Of a DNA stretch of 64,000 bases, positions 31,873-43,102 are shown in pieces. How positions within the stretch are numbered: the stretch's first letter is position 1; every line of letters starts with the position of its first letter. A program made the translations under genes and the position numbers. The notes beneath the pieces were generated by a model. The model saw nothing but the letters and a program-made list of their open reading frames with translations. It was not told the origin of the DNA and did no database searches. This stretch comes from Temnothorax longispinosus (taxonomy: Eukaryota > Arthropoda > Insecta > Hymenoptera > Formicidae), in NCBI RefSeq assembly GCF_030848805.1, contig NC_092364.1, positions 9,836,874-9,900,873 of the forward strand, written 5' to 3'.

Positions 31873-33736
31873 ATATCGATAGGTTAATTAAAGAATCTCT
31901 TGTTGAAAATGCAGCTAAAATTTGTAAAGGGGAAATCGAATGCGAATCTTGTAGTGTGTCAAAGTTAACTCAGAAACCTCATAAAATAATAGAGTATGAA
32001 GTTACTAGTAAACCATTAGAATTGGTATATATTGATTTGTGTGGACCTATGCCAACTGATTCGATTAAAGGTTCCAGGTATATGATGGTAATAGTGGATG
32101 ATTACACGGGCATGTACTTTGTCTACTTTCTCAAACACAAAAATGAATCATTAGATTACTTTATTGAATTTCAAAATAAATTTGAAAACAGATTGAAAAC
32201 TAAAATCAAAAGCATTAGAACCGATAATGGTCGAGAGTTTGTTAACGAAAGTTTCCGTAAGCATTTAAATGAATCGGGCATTAGCCATCAAAAAACCGTG
32301 CCATATAATCCACAAAGCAATGGGAAAGTGGAAAGGGCGAATCGGGTGTTATTAGACAGAGCTCGTACCATGCTTAATGATAGTAAATTACCTCCCAGGT
32401 TTTGGGCAGAAGCGGTAGCGACTGCATGTCACGTCTCAAACTTAACGCCTAGAAAAGAGAAAACTAAGACTCCGTTCGAATTATTTTTTGGTCATAAACC
32501 GTCACTAGAACATTTAAGAGTATTTGGTTGCGTTGCATTTTTTTATGTACCTAAACAACACCGAGATAAATTGGAACCTAGAGGCGAAATTGGCATAATG
32601 GTAGGCTATGCTAGGAGTCGCAGCGGATACCGCATTTACGATATCAAAAATCAAAGAATAATAGAAGAACGTACAGTCAAATTCCATGAGAACACTATAG
32701 GTTCTAATTTTAATTCTAAGGAAGTGTCTGAAGAGAAACTTGAAATTTTTGATTTCGAATCATTACTTGAAAAACCAAATGACGAGTTAGTTGTAATACC
32801 ACTAGAAAACGAAAATGAAATACCCGAAATTAATGTAGATGCGGAATCTGATAGCGAATCGGATATAACCGATGATGAAAATGATAATGTAAATGAAATT
32901 CGTAGAGGTAGACCACAAAGGACAACAAAAGCTGTAATGCAGGCTCGCTCACATGAAGAGCAGCGAAACCGTGAAGCAAAATTATTGGAACAAGGTGTTC
33001 GCAGGTCAAGACGAATTGCTGGTAATAATGATAGTGTTCACATAAGTAATGTAAATAATCCTGAAGCTAACGAAACTAATGATATAGTAATTCCCAATAA
33101 TTTTAAAGAAGCAAAAGACAGTAAAGATTGGTTAAACTGGCATAAAGCTATGAAAGATGAACTCGAGTCATTACATTCTCATAATGTATGGGAAATAGTT
33201 GATAAGCCACCGAACATTAGAATCGTAAAAAGTAAATGGGTTTATAGCATTAAAGATGATCCCGAAAATAAAACAAAAAGATTTAAAGCGCGATTAGTTG
33301 CCGCGGGATTTAACCAAGTTAAGTACAGAGATTATGAAGAGTCATATTCTCCTGTAGTCAATATTGAAGCATGGAGAACATTGTTAGCAATTGCTCAACT
33401 AAATATGCATGTCCGTTTTTTTTATATAAAGACAGCCTACCTTTACGGATCCATTGATGAAACCGTGTATATAGAAGCACCTCCGGGATTTGAGGAAATG
33501 ATTGGTCTCAATGAAGTATGTAGATTACTGAAAAGTATTTACGGATTGCCCCAATCTGGGCGCAACTGGTACAAACGACTTCGCAAAGAGTTATTAAAGT
33601 TAGGTCTTAAGGTGTTAGCCAGCGATAATTGTATCTTCGTATATAAGAAAGATAATATTTTTATTTGCGTAAGCGTTTATGTCGATGATCTATTTTTTAT
33701 AATGAGCCTAAAGCTGGCAACGTATTTATTGAAAAA
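31873..33736 (+). pseudogene. pol: Copia-2 integrase core and reverse transcriptase (first part)
   Basis: The frame is open from 31873 to a frameshift at about 33705-33736. The zinc-finger cysteines CESCSVSK come first, then the integrase core (DLCGPMPTDS, RTDNGREF, NPQSNGKVERANR: D, D, E). Next comes an acidic linker (about 32780-32900). Copia-type reverse transcriptase follows (KSKWVYSIK, RFKARLVAAGFNQ, VYIEAPPGFEE, SIYGLPQSGRNWY) with catalytic YVDD near 33677. Integrase before reverse transcriptase is diagnostic of Ty1/copia. Confidence 0.9.
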
Positions 33737-34615
33737 TTGCGTAGAGTATTCGAACTTAATGAGACTACTAATAAGGATACATTTCTAGGTATGGAGATTA
33801 AGCAATCTGAAAAGGGAATATTAATATCTCAAGAAGGATACATTAAAGCATTATTGAAAAAATACGGGATGTTAGATTGCAAGCCGGTATCTACACCTAT
33901 AGTCCCAGGACAAGATAAAAAGCCTGATTCGTCTGATAATGTTATTGAGTCAAAGGACTACCAAGAGATAATAGGCGAATTACTTTATTTAAGTAACAGA
34001 ACTAGACCAGACATTACTTTCGCAACGAGCTACCTTTCACAATTTAATACCCGTCCAGAGAAGCGTCATTACATGATGGCAAAAAGAATCTTGCGTTATC
34101 TGTCAGGTGCTTTAGATTATAAACTTCATTATAATAGAGAAAGCGGTAAACTTAACGGAAGTTGTGATGCAAGTTGGGGAAACAGAGTCAAAATGAAATC
34201 ATTTTCAGGTGGGGTGATTCAATTAGGTAAATCACTTGTAATGTGGAATTGTCGTAAACAAAAATGCGTAGCTGATTCTACTTGCGAAGCGGAGCTATTT
34301 GCGATCAATGATATAACTAAGAATGTAAAATGGTTAATTGGTTTATTATCCGAACTCAGCTTTGGAACTCTGTATGAGTTACCCGTATATATCGCTAGTG
34401 ATAGTCAATCAGCAATTGATGTACTTAAAGATGCGAGATCGTCACGTAGATTACGACATGTTTTGTTAAAAATTCAATTCATCAAAGATGAAGTTGCCAA
34501 GGGACGTATTTGCGTATCATATGTTAACACAGACTTAATGAAAGCGGATTTTCTTACTAAAGCCGTAACCAAAGATAAACTTGTGTGGAGCTGTGCAGAA
34601 TTAAATCTATTCTGA
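33737..34615 (+). pseudogene. pol: Copia-2 reverse transcriptase end and RNase H
   Basis: After a frameshift at about 33705-33736, the frame continues with NKDTFLGMEIKQSEKGI, YLSNRTRPDITFATSYLS and the RNase H region GSCDASWGNRVKMKSFSGG ... STCEAELFAI ... DSQSAIDVL ... KADFLTKAV, ending at 34615, 32 bases before the 3' LTR. All copia RNase H landmarks are present, including the Asp and Glu residues in D-A-S-W, E-A-E and D-S-Q-S. Confidence 0.9.
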
Positions 34616-34647
34616 GAATTTTATAAAACTCTACGCAGGTGGGGAAA

Positions 34648-34947
34648 TGTGGAGATTTGCGTATTCATTTTATATTGATCTGTTTATATACGTTGCAATT
34701 ATTCACTGTATCTTATTTTAAGCTCATGTAAACGAACTTTAGTTTTTCTTATGTACACACTGCGCATCTGTTAAAGGTGGCGAACCTGATCTTTTTCTCC
34801 TCGTGTATATTCTACTCTATGTTACGCCATCTCTATGTTCTTTATGTTCAACCAAGATGTCGTCGTTTGGTCGTAAAAGAAACGACACGATATTATAATA
34901 AAAGTTTATTTTGTGTCAATCCTGCTTTCAATCAATTTCATCCAACA
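34648..34947 (+). repeat. 3' LTR of copia-2
   Basis: 300 bases, preceded by the purine-rich CAGGTGGGGAAA and ending CCAACA. It differs from the 5' LTR at five sites that can be read directly. Confidence 0.95.
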
Positions 34948-34952
34948 ACAAT

Positions 34953-35057
34953 AATCCATCTATAGAGGCAGTTTATTAAATAAAAAAAATTAAATTTAAG
35001 TATGAAATATGCAAGGAACAGTTTTCTAACTTGAGTTATAATTGTTATAAAATTTAA
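34953..35057. other. AT-rich remainder of the inverted-repeat element
   Basis: Short AT-rich stretch between copia-2 and the MITE. No features seen. Confidence 0.4.
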
Positions 35058-35061
35058 TTAA

Positions 35062-35683
35062 GGTGGTCCTTTCGCGGACCCAGCTAGTCAAGTAACAGTC
35101 CGTCATGAGGTAATTGAAAACAAACATATTGACAAACATTACACAACATCCCAATAATTATAATAATATAATATGATTTTACACGCACGATTTAATCGTA
35201 TTTAATTATTTACTAATTAAAAAAATATCACAGTAGTAGTGCGGTTGGACTCGATTTAGGTTAGGTCAGGCATGACAGTACGAGTAAAGCAATATGCGAT
35301 TGGACCACTACTTATTTAACCTCATATATCAGAGCAAAACATTCGGCAAGCCCTTATTTTCAAGGTATGTACGAAATCCGGAAACTTCAGGGAATATTTT
35401 AAGACATGAATAATGTATTCATCTGATCGCTAAGTACATGTATTATTCGTTGAAAACCTCGGACGTGGCGATTTGCATCATTCTATCTTTCTCGTTCATT
35501 AGATGTAAACAAGGATAGAATGACAATGGCACGCTCCGCGAACGCACATTTAGAATGACTTATTTCTTGTAAAGTGTCGGTAACCTTACTTGATTTTTCG
35601 TACACATGCCCCTTATTACTGTATATTTAACATATATCAAATTTAGGTACCTATCTAATACTTGTTCTCACGAAAGGACCACC
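35062..35683. mobile_element. 622-bp MITE with TTAA target duplication
   Basis: Ends GGTGGTCCTTTCG...CGAAAGGACCACC are inverted, flanked by TTAA on both sides (35058-35061, 35684-35687). No coding sequence. TTAA points to a piggyBac- or Kolobok-like mobiliser. Confidence 0.85.
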
Positions 35684-35835
35684 TTAATGAAGAATGAAGA
35701 ACATAAAATAAACTAAAAGTATCTCTTGAGATACAACACAAGCAATACCTAGTAACTTAACTAAAAAAATAAAGGTACAGAAGTGTTGACCAGAATTCAT
35801 TAGATTCAAACTAAGTAAAAGTTTCTTTTACTTTA

Positions 35836-36215
35836 TAGTTTTTAGCCATCAAAGTCATAGATAACGATCGACGAGAAGATAAATAATTTGTTATTTGCAG
35901 TTAGAGGCGAGCAACAAAATCGTAAGTTGCATATTCTGGTAAGGCACGGTTCATAAAATATTTAAATAACAAAACTCGAGCAACAAATTCCTTTACTTAG
36001 TTTTTAGCCATCGAAGTCGTAGATCACGGTCGACGCGGAGATAAATAATTTGTTTATTTATTGTAGTTAGGGGCGAGCAACAAAATCATACGTTGCATAT
36101 GCTGATAGGGCATGGTCCATAGAATATTTTAAGACTAAAAAGCGCCGAGCAACAAATTCTTGTACTTAATTTTTAACCATCGAAGTCGTAGATAACGGTC
36201 GAAAATGCAGTATTT
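35836..36215. repeat. Tandem repeat of about 165 bp, 2.2 copies
   Basis: Units start TTTTTAGCCATC(A/G)AAGTC(A/G)TAG near 35838, 36001 and 36170, and contain GGCGAGCAACAAAATC. Belongs to the interior of the 28309-37078 element or to a further insertion. Confidence 0.75.
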
Positions 36216-36246
36216 ATTAGTGGCATTGTTTACAGAACCTTATATT

Positions 36247-36670
36247 TCGAAAATTTGTTTACGCCATCTTAAAGCAACAAATTTTGATGTATTGTTTTTT
36301 TGGATTTGTGCACTCTATATGTGTTTTTTAGTATGTGGTGGGCTAGTGGGGCTAGAATCTGTGTCAAGATAGCCCCCTCCGTGCGAAAAAATATATATAG
36401 AGTGCTTAAATAAAAAAACGTTTATACCAGAATTTGTTGCTATTTTGTTGCTTTAAGATAGCGTAAAAACATTTTAGAAATATAACGTTGTTTAAGATGT
36501 AGTCAGTATAGTGCTGTCTGTTAAGTATTCGGATATATGTATTTTCTAAAAAACATTATATTTTAAAAATATTTTTACGCTATCTTGGAGCAACAAAAAA
36601 ACAACAAATTCTGGTGTATTTGTTTTTTGGATTTGAGCACTCTATATGTGTTTTTTTAATATGGGGGGGG
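36247..36670. repeat. Inverted repeat plus direct third copy
   Basis: The sequence from 36247 (TTTACGCCATCTTAAAGCAAC) with GCACTCTATATGTG near 36310 is inverted at about 36392-36482 and repeated directly at about 36565-36650. It looks like a palindromic MITE or a subterminal repeat set. Confidence 0.65.
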
Positions 36671-36712
36671 GGGCTAGCTTGACAACAAGCTGGCCCCCCC
36701 CCATTTCGATTG
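36660..36712. repeat. G-run/C-run hairpin
   Basis: A run of about ten G with CTAGCTTG is followed after a short loop by CAAGCTGGCCCCCCCCC, forming a GC-rich hairpin in an AT-rich context. Confidence 0.7.
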
Positions 36713-37078
36713 CCGTTTCCTGCTAAACGGCTTGAGCAACAAAATCCGGACTAGAGCAATAAATTAGCATATAAATAGTACTAAATTTTTTAATAAATGC
36801 GGATTTTTCTTGCGATGGAGGGGGGGCTAACTTGATAAAGGTGATTAAACTCGTGAAAGTATGATATGTTATGATGAAAATATGGTTTTTTGGCTACATT
36901 ATGCAAAATTATGCGGGAAAATGACATTATGCTGCAAAAGGTCTCAATTATGCGTTATTGTGCGCATAAATAATCGGGTTCTACTGGTGTCCCAACACTT
37001 AGAATAGTGAAAAGAGTTTGTTTCAATAGGTTTTTATAAATTATGCGATTATGCGCGAAGCATAAATCTTAGGTCCTT

Positions 37079-37545
37079 AATTATATATAATTATATATAA
37101 TTTTATCTGTCAAAGATATAGAAATAATAATGTATGCATGCAAATTATATATTAAAATCCATGTAGATTATATATGATTATATATAATCATGTATAAACT
37201 TTAAATTCGGATTATATCCAATAGATGACATTCAATAGGATTCGTTTCTTGTATTTAAAATTTGACAAACAGTGATATAAAAACGGTATCAAGAGACACG
37301 GCACTGTCTCACGTCAAGCAGTGCCAAGTTATAATATATGAAATAAATTATTTCAGTTTTTATTTATTTATTATATATTATTATATAAAAAATTATATAT
37401 AATTTTATTTATTTTATTTAATATATAATCCTTTGAAAGTAAACCTTAATGTCCTTAATATAAAGTTATATATAATTATATAAAATTATATAAAAATTTG
37501 TAGAATTATATATTTTTATATATAATCAGATAAAATTATATCGTG
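37079..37545. repeat. AT-rich degenerate array
   Basis: TATATAATTATA-type phrases as at 27866-28308, with a non-repetitive patch at about 37205-37335. Confidence 0.75.
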
Positions 37546-37719
37546 CCAATTTTCATTTATAATTTGTGGCGGTCCACGCCACCAACGATACATCCCTGCG
37601 CGATGCCTGCAATACCGGCAGTTCGCAGCAACGCCGCCAGGCGTCGCATTGCCGGGGCAGCTTCGCGAGTTCAAAGTTTTGCACCGACGAGTATAAAGGG
37701 AGACCCCCTACGGGCTCGA

Positions 37720-38150
37720 GCAATTCTTCCCGGCGCAAGTCGCCTACGGCATAGAAGCGCCCGGACGCTGAAGCCTACCCAAGCGCTAGCCGCTCTCACG
37801 GCGCAAGACGCCTGCTCACGGCGCCAGTCGCTTTCACAGCGCGAGTCGCTTCCTCGGCGCTGGTCGCCTACACAGCGCTAGTCGCTCCCTCGGCGCCGGT
37901 CGCCGGTACAGCACGAGTCGCTTCCTCGGCGCTGGTCGCCTACAGCGCTAGCCGCTTCCTCGGCGCGAGTCGCCTACCAGGCGCGAGTCGCCCGGCCAAC
38001 CACGGCGCAAGTCGCCAACAGCGCCAGTCGTCTCCTCGGTGCGCGGCCACCTACAACGGCGCTAGTCGCCTACAAGGCGCAAGTCGCCCGGCCAATCGCG
38101 GCGCGCGGCCGCCTGACACGAGGCGCGAGACGCCAGCCAATAACCGCGCG
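37720..38150. repeat. GC-rich minisatellite (GGCGC-N-AGTCGCC-like units)
   Basis: More than 20 units of roughly 18-21 bases with the core GGCGC(A/G/T)(A/G)GTCGC followed by CTAC, TTCCTC or CCGGCC. It lies between AT arrays and leads into the open frame at 38160-38730. Confidence 0.8.
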
Positions 38151-38159
38151 TAGTCACTA

Positions 38160-38730
38160 CATCTCGCGCAGACCACTCCGCGATACCGCGACCAAGACAC
38201 AACGCCCCGGACCGTCACGCGATACAGACTTTTGCATCCTGGAACCTCGTACGCCCGACAGTAAACCGACGGAAGGCAAGACGCCGCGGCTGTTCGAGGA
38301 GCGTTTCAAAAAGAAGGACGATGATCCTACTCGGCGACGCCGGACCCTGCCGATGCCTTTACAGGCCATTACATACCGGAAAAGAAACGTGCAGCTCTCT
38401 TCGTACTCGTCCGGAGTAACAAGCGTGCTTAGCACGACCGCGACCGCAGACGCCGCTAAGCTCGTCGACCCCCCGAAACGCGTGAAGGTCAACCCGGACA
38501 AGGGCCTGGGCTCCGGCAAAAAGAGGCAGACGCGCGACGCCTCTACAATCACCGATGCAGAGCCGACGATGAGGGACGCCCCAGCTTCGGTCACCGTCGG
38601 TACGCAGACGGACCCAGAGGCCACGAAGGCCGACGCCTCGACACAAACGAAGCAACGGGGGGGGGGGGCCAACAGGTCAAGGCGAGATATTCCGATATTA
38701 ACCGATATTCCGATATTAAATAAGATGTAA
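38160..38730 (+). CDS. Unclassified open frame after the minisatellite
   Basis: The frame is open upstream of its first ATG (38353): in-window codons before it read EERFKKKDDDPTRRRRTL. After the ATG it has DPPKRVKVNPDKGLGSGKK, GTQTDPEATKADASTQT and a run of G (38657-38667) coding Gly. It is basic and Thr/Ala/Asp-rich. It could be the gag-like start of a retroelement, but no zinc knuckle or partner domain was found, and the G-run is a likely frameshift site. Confidence 0.3.
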
Positions 38731-40024
38731 ATATAGTATATAAACATATATTTTGTGTCGCCTACATTTCTCTTCCCTCCTTTGCGATTCACCTAACCTG
38801 GGCGATTCCTACACACGCACCCAGTAGCTGACTAAGTTAGAATAAGCATAGCTGACTAAGGTAGATTACCGCTCTGAAGGAAAGTAGCAGCGCCCATATA
38901 ATTATATATAATTATATATGATTATTTATATATAATTATATATGATTATATATAATTTTTTTTCCCGGGTCAGCAGCCGCGTTTCGTGGATACTTCGGTA
39001 TACGTGGCCGTCGAATATTTCGTACATTAATTGCTACGTCCAGTGCTTCGTACGTGTAACGATAGATTTTCGCGTGACACGTGATTTCCGCGTGAATTCA
39101 AGTACGTGTAACTGACCGTGGCTCACCTATATTCGGAGTACCACAAGATGTGTTTCTTGCGTCTTTTGTATATATCGCGTGTAATATTCGCCGTTTTCCC
39201 GTATATTGAATTGCGTGTAAAATATCTTCGAGTTGCGTGTAAAATATCGAGTTACGTGTAAAACATATCCGAATTGCGTGTAAAAGAGATTTTGACGTCT
39301 CGCGTGGAAGTGCAAAGAGAACGTTCGGCATGTAAAGCGTTCACGTGTTTTTCACGTGCAAAGGGTAATACAGATTGCAAATATTCTAGATGTTTCACGT
39401 ATCAAGATACGACCGTTCACGTAAAATGCGGTCAGAGTGTAAAATACATTAGCGTTGCGAGTATTATTATCTTTCTTTGGAAAATTCACGAGGAAATTGG
39501 CATTCGTGTTAACTATAGCCGCAATTTATTTGAGTTAAAAACTGTATACAATTAGCTTTCGCGCAACCGTAGTATTAACTTTTCCTTTTGCGTTATGTAT
39601 CCGAATCGTCCCATATTGGGAAATTTCATGGATAAGAGCGGAGCGGGTCACGAGACATACGTCGATCACGTGCTCCCCGCCTGAACAGCACGCGCCCGTC
39701 ACGCTTAGAAACCGACCTCCCTTATGACCGCTATATAATAAATATATGATATTTCTATTCCAAATATGATTTCTGTTTTTGCCGAACCACACTCAAAGTC
39801 TCCCTGCTTCTGTAAAATTATTTGAACCACGGTCCTCTGCCGAATATTACTGAGCAGTCGTCGCATTCGGCTCGAGCGATTAATTATTAAGAGTTGCATT
39901 TCGGTGAGATTTAGAGTAGAAGGTGGTGCGGTTAAGGCTGGGCGCCCATATTGTCTTTAGAGATTTTTGTGTGTACAGATTTCGATTTTGATTTTTGCTA
40001 GTGCTCGAGTAACCGAATAATTGT
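38731..40024. other. Mixed spacer, possibly LTR fragments
   Basis: Includes an AT array (38895-38960) and, at about 39160-39295, four imperfect units of TTGCGTGTAAAATATC. The remainder may derive from a decayed LTR, but no ends were identified. No gene recognised. Confidence 0.35.
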
Positions 40025-41047
40025 TTGCCACGCCCGTCAGCCGTGCATTCCAACCCAGTCGCGGAAAAGGGCGTCGCACTACATCCAATTCACACAGTGG
40101 AGGCGAATATGGCAGCTCATGACTTTCTGCAGATTTGGCATGAACGGCTGGGGCACGTGTCAACTACAAGACACTCAAGCAGATGCACGAGAAGAAGACA
40201 ATGGAAGATCTACATCGATTGAGTACAGCGTTGATGACAACCCGTTTCGTAAAGGCTGCGTATATGGTAAGCAGCACAAGCAACCTTTTCCAAAGACAGG
40301 AGCAAAAAGATCATTAAATCTAGATAAGGTTTTTCATGCTGACTTTTGCGGAAAGATGAGCACACAATCAATAGGAGGTGCAAATTATTTTTTATTGTTG
40401 AAAAATGATTTTTCAAGATATTGCTACATATACTTTTTCAAAGAAACGAGCGACGTTCTGGAAAATTTAAAACAATTATATGCGGACGTTCAAGCTGATG
40501 GACATGTAATAAAGAGGTTGAGGACTGATGGCGGAAAGGAGTTTTGCAACACGACTGTTAGACAATTCTTGTTGTCTAAAGGGACGAAGGACGAGATATC
40601 AACACCGCGAGCTCCTGAGTAAAATGGTTATATTGAACGCCAAAATAGAACCATTCTAGAATTAGCTAAAGCTATGTTACATACTCGAGTTTTACCTCGC
40701 TATCTATGGGCAGAAGCAGCTAACACCGCAGTTTATTTAAAAAACAGGACAGCATCAGAGACTCTGGAAGAATCAACGCCCTTTGAGAGATGGTATAATT
40801 TGAAACCATCTGTAAAACATCTAAAAATTTTTAGAAGCGATTGTTAAGTTCACATACTAAAGGAGACAAGAATAAAGTGGGAATTGAATTTGATAAAATG
40901 TCTCATGATCTGTTACAGCGAAGGGAACAAGGCTTATAGAGTCTACGATCTAATATGTAAGAGAGTACTTATTCGCAGAGATGTAATCTTTAATAAATTT
41001 CCACAGCCACACCTCGTAACAGAAGTTAGGCAAGAATGCTATTTCCG
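40025..41047 (+). pseudogene. pol: Copia-1 integrase region
   Basis: It begins with a stretch leading to DFLQIWHERLGHV (GAG-pre-integrase His motif) and continues in other frames with YKTLKQMHEKKTMEDL, NPFRKGCVYGKQHKQPFP (zinc-finger end), and the core with FHADFCGKMSTQSIGG, RLRTDGGKEFCN and, after a stop at 40619-40621, NGYIERQNRTILELAKAML. It ends with YRVYDLICKRVLIRRDVIF, which normally precedes the reverse transcriptase. At least two frameshifts and two stops are present. It is cut at 41047/41048 by the inverted-repeat element. Confidence 0.85.
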
Positions 41048-41168
41048 GGGCCCCTCAATTTGATAGGTGTATTTGATAGATCTTTTGCTGAGAAAAAGAA
41101 TGCGCAAACCACAATGCGCTACGATGCATAGTTTTCGAGATATCAATTTATATAATCTATCACATAGT

Positions 41169-42415
41169 ATGTAACGATGCACCCCCAAAAATGCATTGTT
41201 CCGGCAGAAACACCACGCCGAGACCACCCAGCCGACCACCCGCGGGGTGAAGAACGGGCACGGTGTGCCCAACGTATTTTTAATTACGCCATATAACGTT
41301 TGAAGTCCGCGAACGGACTTACCGCGCCGACCGCCTCACCGCGCCGAGCGGTGCCGAAGGCGGCCGAAGACCGCCAAACGCAATCGCGGCGTCGGGACGC
41401 CGTAATCACCGATCGTTCCGCCGCACCGTCCCGGCGCTCGCAATTGCCGTCGCTACCCCCACCACGCCGTAACGCCGCCGCGACGCGTATATAAGCCCGG
41501 TGTCGCTGACACAATTTGCGATTCCTGATCATCCGTCTCACCGACCGCACCGATCCTGAGTTCCCACATTAAGCCAGTCCGACAGAAGGTAGAGCGCCTC
41601 CGGCTTTCTCTGTCTTCGCCGAGCGCGTTTCGGCAGACGACCAGCTTCCTTGATCATCTGCTTATCCGAAGCCAGTCCGCAAAGAGGGTAAAGCGCCTCC
41701 GGCATTCTCTGTCATCGTCGAGCGTGTCTCGAGGGGGCAGAGCGCTTCTCTGCCTCCACCGAGCGCTTCTCGATCGGATACCGCTCCACCTCTCGACGCT
41801 TGCAGTCGGCCTCCACCGAACGCTTTTCGGTGGCCGTACTCGCGCCGTTTTTCCTCGAGCTAGCCGCTCGTAGCCACTGCCGAGTGCTTCTCGGTGATCG
41901 ACCTCGCGCTAAGCTCAATCCCGCCGCCTACCGCGCCGAATTACCGCGATCTCGCCCGCGCTTCGCGATCCATGCCTTGCGCCATTTTCCCGCGCTCCGA
42001 TCCGCACCGCCCGGGAAAACCGACTCCGCCCGTACCGATACCCATTGTACCACGATTCGGCCCGCGAGACCGCCGAAAGTACCGGCTCCGCCCCGTACGT
42101 ACCGCGTGTTACCGCGCGCCGCCCGCGACACATCACTTATTGTATCTGGCGCACGCCCAACCATCGTAGACCTCGCGAACCTTTGTTACCAAGCCCCGAT
42201 TTACTTGCTGCGAATATCGCGAACTATTGTGATTATGTACATTAACCCTTTGTAAATACCGCGAGCACTTGTTATCGAATAAATTCTTGTTACTTTCGTT
42301 AACCGAGACAATACACTTTATTCTGCTGACCCCGTCACGCTTCTCCTCCTCCGCGCCTTCTTCGAACCCAGACCAGCCGTGAGCTAGATCCGCGCTTCGA
42401 AGCAAGGTTGTTTTA
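41169..42415 (+). repeat. Ty3/gypsy LTR (about 1.25 kb), tRNA-Lys family
   Basis: It starts TGTAACGATGCACCCCC inside the element's left arm and ends just before the primer site at 42416. It contains TATATAAGCCCG (TATA box) near 41490, the probable transcription start region soon after, and AATAAATTCTTG near 42280 as poly(A) signal. A related LTR in reverse lies at 61321-62390, and a start fragment at 6770-7046. ORFs on either strand inside it are not coding. Confidence 0.75.
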
Positions 42416-42433
42416 TGGCGCCCGAACAGGGAC
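42416..42433 (+). other. Primer-binding site, tRNA-Lys type
   Basis: TGGCGCCCGAACAGGGAC is the well-known complement of a tRNA-Lys 3' end, placed directly after the LTR. Confidence 0.9.
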
Positions 42434-42468
42434 TCGACCGTAAGGAGCAGACCCGGAAAACCGGCAAA

Positions 42469-43102
42469 ATGAAGGAGTATTATTACCAGCTCAGTAAGAG
42501 CGAACTCGTGCATGAAATGGAAATGCTCGGACTCGACACCGAGGGCAATCTCGACGACCTCCGGAAACGATTGAGTAAATTTATCGACGAAAAACCCGAG
42601 ATGTTCGAAGCACGGAAGACCCTCCACCCCCCGGCTCTAACAATAACTCAGGACCTCCCGCTAACCCCGGTGACGGTAATACACGCCGACCCCCCGAGTG
42701 ACCCGTCCACGCAGATTATGAACCAAATGCGGAAGTGGGGGTTGCACTTTGAAGGGAAGGACCCGTGGGCATTTCTGGAGCGAATCGACGAATTACAGGC
42801 CGCCTACGAGTTTCCCGACGCGCACTGGCTACGCGGTCTGCCCGAATTACTTCGAGGGGACGCACTGCTGTGGTGCCGAAATAACCGCGAAAACTGGACT
42901 CGCTGGGCGGAGTTCATAGCCGATTTCAAAGAAACGTTCCTGCCGCGGCGATACCGACTGCAGCTAGCAAACGAAATCCGCGACCGCGTACAAAAGGAAG
43001 GGGAACCGTACGTAAAATACGCGACGCAAATGCTGACCCTCATGCGGAGGGCGGGGGGCTACTCGACCAAAGAACAGGTCGAGCAACTCTACAAAAATAT
43101 GC
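42469..43102 (+). pseudogene. gag: Gypsy gag, truncated, fused in frame to a copia fragment
   Basis: The likely start is the ATG at 42469 (MKEYYYQLSKSELVHEMEML), with a SAP-like N-terminal helix pair (LDDLRKRLSKFIDE). The capsid-like part follows: NQMRKWGLHFEGKDPWAFLE, LPELLRGDALLWCRNN, FIADFKETFLPRRYRLQLAN, YVKYATQMLTLMRRAGGYS, the standard retrotransposon gag pattern. At 43102/43103 the sequence passes without a stop into a copia integrase-end fragment, so the chimeric frame stays open to 43239. The gag C-terminus and all of pol are missing. Confidence 0.8.

Larger units (their letters stand above)
28547..34947 (+). mobile_element. Copia-2: nearly complete Ty1/copia element with 300-bp LTRs
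   Basis: LTRs at 28547-28846 and 34648-34947 are both 300 bases, start TGTGGAGATTTGCG, and differ at five positions (about 1.7 percent). Perfect target duplications ACAAT flank it (28542-28546 and 34948-34952). The internal order is gag, protease, integrase, reverse transcriptase, RNase H, as in copia. It carries one stop and two frameshifts, plus a 1575-bp insertion at 30298-31872. The low LTR divergence suggests that it is a relatively young insertion. Confidence 0.95.
28309..37078. mobile_element. Inverted-repeat element embedded in AT-rich arrays, interrupted by copia-2 and a MITE
   Basis: AGGACCTAAGATTTATGC at 28309-28326 is inverted at 37061-37078. ATTATGC motifs recur inside both ends (28350-28385 and 36895-37060). 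Both outer flanks are AT-rich array, so a target duplication cannot be resolved. Without copia-2 (28547-34947) and the MITE (35062-35683), the element would be about 1.7 kb. No transposase is seen, so it would be non-autonomous. The class is unknown. Confidence 0.5.

Noticed and set aside
37543..37881. 112-codon ORF with high Ala/Arg content
   Set aside because: Covers the GC-rich minisatellite, overlaps other open frames and has no domain.
41284..42255. ORFs on both strands in the GC-rich LTR
   Set aside because: They overlap LTR promoter and R regions and mirror each other on opposite strands, as expected for GC-rich non-coding sequence.
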